Shown here: positions 6,501-8,603 of the stretch, in pieces
Numbering within the stretch: the stretch's first letter is position 1
How the letters are laid out: every line of letters starts with the position of its first letter
NCBI GenBank assembly: GCA_041179245.1
Contig: JBEGTT010000257.1
Location: forward strand, 1 to 8,603
Direction: 5' to 3'
Source of the DNA: JBEGTT01 sp041179245
Lineage (GTDB): Bacteria; Pseudomonadota; Gammaproteobacteria; Burkholderiales; Rhodocyclaceae
Length of the DNA stretch: 8,603 nucleotides
Position numbers and translations under genes: made by a program
The notes under the pieces: generated by a model
The model's database searches: none
Seen by the model: the letters and a program-made list of their open reading frames with translations, nothing else
What the model was told of the DNA's origin: nothing

Positions 6501-7616
6501 TCAGCCTGAAATGAGACGACTCAAGTCGTTAAAGAGTGCAAATGACATCAGCGCAAATAAAATGGTCAAACCAACGCGCTGGCCCAGCATAATCCACCGC
6601 TCTGGCAGCGGCTTGCCGCTAAAAAGCTCAAAAGCATGATACATCAAATGCCCCCCATCCAATACCGGGATAGGGAGGAGATTCAAGACGCCCAAGCTGA
6701 TACTCAGCAAGGCCATGAATTTCAGGTAGTAGGCCAATCCCATCTTGGCGGTTTGCCCGGCATAGTCAGCGATTGTAATCGGCCCGGACAGATGCTTCCA
6801 AGGCGCGTCACCCACGAGCATTTTGCCTATGGCCGACAGGGTTAACAACGATTTATCCCAAACCTCTTGCCCAGCCAGCCCAATGGATTCCACCAATCCG
6901 TAGTCATTGACCTCTGGCAGCACGTATCCCGGCTTAGGGGCAGCCATGACGCCAATTCGACCTAGCACTTTGCCACCTATCTCTGCCGCTTCTGGCGTAA
7001 CGATATGGTGCAAAGTTTCTCCATCCCGCGCCAGCAGGATATCCAGCGGTTTATCCGGTGACGTGCGAACCGCGTCGACGAACTCTAACCAACGATCTAC
7101 TGCCACGCCATCAACGGACAAAATATCGTCACCCGCTTGTAGCCCGGCTCGGTCGGCGGCCCCTCCCGGCATCACTTTACCCAAACGTGGAAGGCTATCA
7201 GGAGCAAATGCATCGGCTGGCAACGGAGGTTGCATCTGCGCCGGTATCAAGCAAAACAGCAAAACGTACAGCACAAAAGCTAACAGAAAATTAGCTAATG
7301 GCCCCGCCGCCACAATGGCACTACGGCGCCCAACGGATTGGCGATTGAATGTCCGACTCAACTCATCGTCGGCCACCTTCCCTTCGTGCTCGTCCAGCAT
7401 TTTGACGTAGCCACCCAGTGGAATGGCACACAACACCCACTCGGTCTGGTCAGCGCCGCGCTTCCAACATAACAAAGGTTTCCCAAAACCCAGTGAGAAT
7501 CGCAGCACTTTGACACCGCAGCGCCGAGCGACGTAGTAATGACCTAATTCATGGACCAGCACCAAGGTGCCCAGTACAACCGCAAAGGCCAACAAATAAT
7601 GGAGCGCGTTTAACAC
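6501..7616 (-). CDS. rseP: RseP-type site-2 intramembrane zinc metalloprotease with a single PDZ domain
   Basis: RseP is an inner-membrane site-2 protease. In E. coli it cuts the anti-sigma factor RseA after DegS and thereby releases sigma-E; it also clears remnant signal peptides. I chose the GTG at 7616, giving 371 residues. It follows the dxr TGA by 2 bp and places the zinc motif HELGH at residues 22-26, the same position as in E. coli RseP. An in-frame TTG at 7634 would add six residues but has no clear ribosome binding site. Features in order: TM1 (about 4-24), conserved IPLGGYVKM (65-73), AAGPLANF plus TM2 (102-124), one PDZ domain (about 142-221), LSGPITIADYAGQ (276-288), NLLPIPVLDGGHL with the third zinc ligand D320 (312-324), and the last TM (about 345-363). 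Known proteobacterial RseP proteins are about 450 residues with tandem PDZ-N and PDZ-C. The retained domain (GLQAGD...VDG...W...FV..VR..P.K) matches PDZ-C and PDZ-N appears absent. The catalytic residues are intact, so the enzyme should be active. Confidence 0.94.
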   Translation of the reverse strand: MLNALHYLLAFAVVLGTLVLVHELGHYYVARRCGVKVLRFSLGFGKPLLCWKRGADQTEWVLCAIPLGGYVKMLDEHEGKVADDELSRTFNRQSVGRRSAIVAAGPLANFLLAFVLYVLLFCLIPAQMQPPLPADAFAPDSLPRLGKVMPGGAADRAGLQAGDDILSVDGVAVDRWLEFVDAVRTSPDKPLDILLARDGETLHHIVTPEAAEIGGKVLGRIGVMAAPKPGYVLPEVNDYGLVESIGLAGQEVWDKSLLTLSAIGKMLVGDAPWKHLSGPITIADYAGQTAKMGLAYYLKFMALLSISLGVLNLLPIPVLDGGHLMYHAFELFSGKPLPERWIMLGQRVGLTILFALMSFALFNDLSRLISG

Positions 7617-7618
7617 GG

Positions 7619-8603
7619 TCAGGAACTCACGCAATCAAGCGCTATACGGCGAGCGAGCGCGTCAGCGGCAAAGACATCTTCAAGGGAAGACAATGGTCTA
7701 ATCGGCAGTTTATCCAACACCTGACGGATCACTTTAGGGATACCCAAGAAGGGCAATCGTCGGTTCAGGAAGGCATCGACAGCTACCTCATTCGCGGCAT
7801 TCAGGATGGCAGGGCCATTCCCGCCCATATCCAGTACATCATAGGCTAGCTGTAAACAGGGGAAACGTTGCGTATCCGGGGGCAGGAAATCAAGATGTGC
7901 CACCTTAAACAAATCGAGCGAAGAGACGCCAGATTCAATTCGTTCTGGCCATGCCAACACGTGGGCAATCGGGGTTCGCATGTCGGGATTGCCCAGTTGG
8001 GCGAGGATAGAACCATCCAGATATTCAACCATCGAGTGAATAACGCTTTGAGGGTGCACCACTACATCAAGTTTTTTGGGCGAAACGCCAAACAACCAGT
8101 GCGCCTCAATCACTTCTAAGCCCTTGTTCATCAGGGTGGCAGAATCCACTGAAATTTTCTTGCCCATCACCCAATTGGGGTGAGCACAGGCCGCCTCCGG
8201 TGTTACCTTTTTTAGATCAGCCAGCGGGGCATTACGGAAAGGGCCACCTGACGCGGTCAGTAAAATTCGCCGGACACCATTTTCAGCTAACCCCGGTTTA
8301 AAACCCAAAGGTAGCGATTGAAAAATGGCATTGTGTTCACTATCAACCGGCAGCACGATTGCCTTGGATTCAAGCACCGCTGCCATAAAAACGGCTCCCG
8401 CCGTTACCAACGACTCTTTGTTCGCCAGCAGAACGCGCTTGCCGGCTTTCACTGCGGCCATCGTGGGGGCCAAACCAGCCGCACCGACAATCGCCGCCAT
8501 CACAACATCAACGGAGGCATCTGAAGCCGCAGTACATAACGCGGCTTCGCCATACTGGACGTTTGTTTTTAAGCCGGCCGCCTTAAGCTGTACCTGAAGT
8601 TTT
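7619..8603 (-). CDS. dxr: 1-deoxy-D-xylulose 5-phosphate reductoisomerase, 5' end cut by window edge
   Basis: Dxr (IspC) converts 1-deoxy-D-xylulose 5-phosphate to 2-C-methyl-D-erythritol 4-phosphate with NADPH and a divalent metal, the first committed step of the MEP isoprenoid pathway in the cytosol. The open frame runs to the window edge without a stop, so the GTG and ATG codons near 8500 are internal and 327 residues of the protein are visible. Relative to the usual length of about 390-400, roughly 65-70 N-terminal residues with the NADPH-binding GSTGSIG motif are missing. Visible motifs, numbered within the fragment: LLANKESLVTAG (58-69), metal ligands in VDSEHNA (D87, E89), TASGGPFR (117-123), HPNWVMGKKISVDSATLMNK (141-160), with E163 as the third metal ligand, and the conserved HPQSVIHSMVEY block (183-194). 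The C-terminal helical domain appears complete and ends CVSS. Its TGA lies 2 bp before the preferred rseP start, so the two are probably co-transcribed and coupled. The identification is secure. Confidence 0.97.
   Translation of the reverse strand, partial: KLQVQLKAAGLKTNVQYGEAALCTAASDASVDVVMAAIVGAAGLAPTMAAVKAGKRVLLANKESLVTAGAVFMAAVLESKAIVLPVDSEHNAIFQSLPLGFKPGLAENGVRRILLTASGGPFRNAPLADLKKVTPEAACAHPNWVMGKKISVDSATLMNKGLEVIEAHWLFGVSPKKLDVVVHPQSVIHSMVEYLDGSILAQLGNPDMRTPIAHVLAWPERIESGVSSLDLFKVAHLDFLPPDTQRFPCLQLAYDVLDMGGNGPAILNAANEVAVDAFLNRRLPFLGIPKVIRQVLDKLPIRPLSSLEDVFAADALARRIALDCVSS

Larger units (their letters stand above)
1..8603 (-). other. Envelope-biogenesis operon segment (dxr-rseP-bamA-skp-lpxD-fabZ-lpxA-lpxB-rnhB)
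   Basis: Nine genes run in the same direction with junctions between a 11-bp overlap and a 19-bp gap, and no hairpin followed by a T-run is visible in any junction. This supports one transcription unit extending beyond both window edges. It joins isoprenoid supply, outer-membrane protein insertion and lipid A synthesis. A promoter was not found; it may lie upstream of the window or inside genes. Operon status is inferred from spacing only. Confidence 0.8.

Noticed and set aside
6498..6640. Possible promoter (TTGACC-like -35) at the end of rseP before bamA
   Set aside because: No convincing -10 at proper spacing and no sigma-E-like GAACTT/TCTGA pair could be found; the match is within conserved coding sequence.
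6907..7410. 167-codon plus-strand open frame opposite rseP
   Set aside because: Low-complexity shadow of the rseP codons; no motif, and the minus-strand frame is clearly the real gene.
7617..7634. TTG at 7634 as the rseP start (overlapping dxr)
   Set aside because: There is no ribosome site before it. The GTG at 7616 places HELGH at residues 22-26 as in E. coli RseP and avoids the overlap.
8498..8503. GTG/ATG near 8500 as the real start of dxr
   Set aside because: The frame continues without a stop to base 8603, and the extra residues (NVQYGEAALCTAASDASVD) are typical Dxr sequence, so these codons are internal.

Overview
The window is a compact piece of the bacterial cell-envelope core cluster. 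Every gene lies on the minus strand, so transcription runs from the right end (base 8603) to the left end (base 1). In transcription order the genes are dxr (5' end outside the window), rseP, bamA, skp/ompH, lpxD, fabZ, lpxA, lpxB and rnhB (3' end outside the window). This order and the protein sequences fit a Gram-negative proteobacterium. Details such as a BamA of 758 residues and the wording of LpxA and FabZ point to a betaproteobacterium, possibly a Neisseriales-type lineage. That placement is inference, because no ribosomal marker is present. Base composition looks close to half G+C throughout, and nothing suggests recent transfer.

Layout from right to left: Dxr makes MEP for isoprenoids, which include the undecaprenyl carrier used for envelope glycans. 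RseP is the intramembrane site-2 protease that classically releases the envelope-stress sigma factor. BamA inserts outer-membrane beta-barrels, and Skp carries unfolded barrel proteins to it. LpxD, FabZ, LpxA and LpxB then cover the acylation and disaccharide steps of lipid A synthesis plus supply of the hydroxyacyl/enoyl-ACP pool. RnhB (RNase HII) is the usual passenger at the end.

The genes are packed extremely tightly. The junctions are 2 bp (dxr/rseP), 3 bp (rseP/bamA), 19 bp (bamA/skp), 0 bp (skp/lpxD), 14 bp (lpxD/fabZ), a 4-bp ATGA overlap (fabZ/lpxA), 7 bp (lpxA/lpxB) and an 11-bp overlap (lpxB/rnhB). No non-coding stretch is longer than 19 bp, and I see no terminator, RNA gene, mobile element or CRISPR array. 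The window reads as one operon segment with translational coupling; any internal promoter would have to lie inside coding sequence.

Most of the window is conserved housekeeping sequence, and I do not see a new system. The feature most worth a second look is RseP. It is about 371 residues rather than about 450 and keeps only the PDZ domain matching PDZ-C, with the regulatory PDZ-N apparently removed in frame. A valine at the LpxA acyl-chain ruler position and a duplicated Shine-Dalgarno sequence before fabZ are smaller points.
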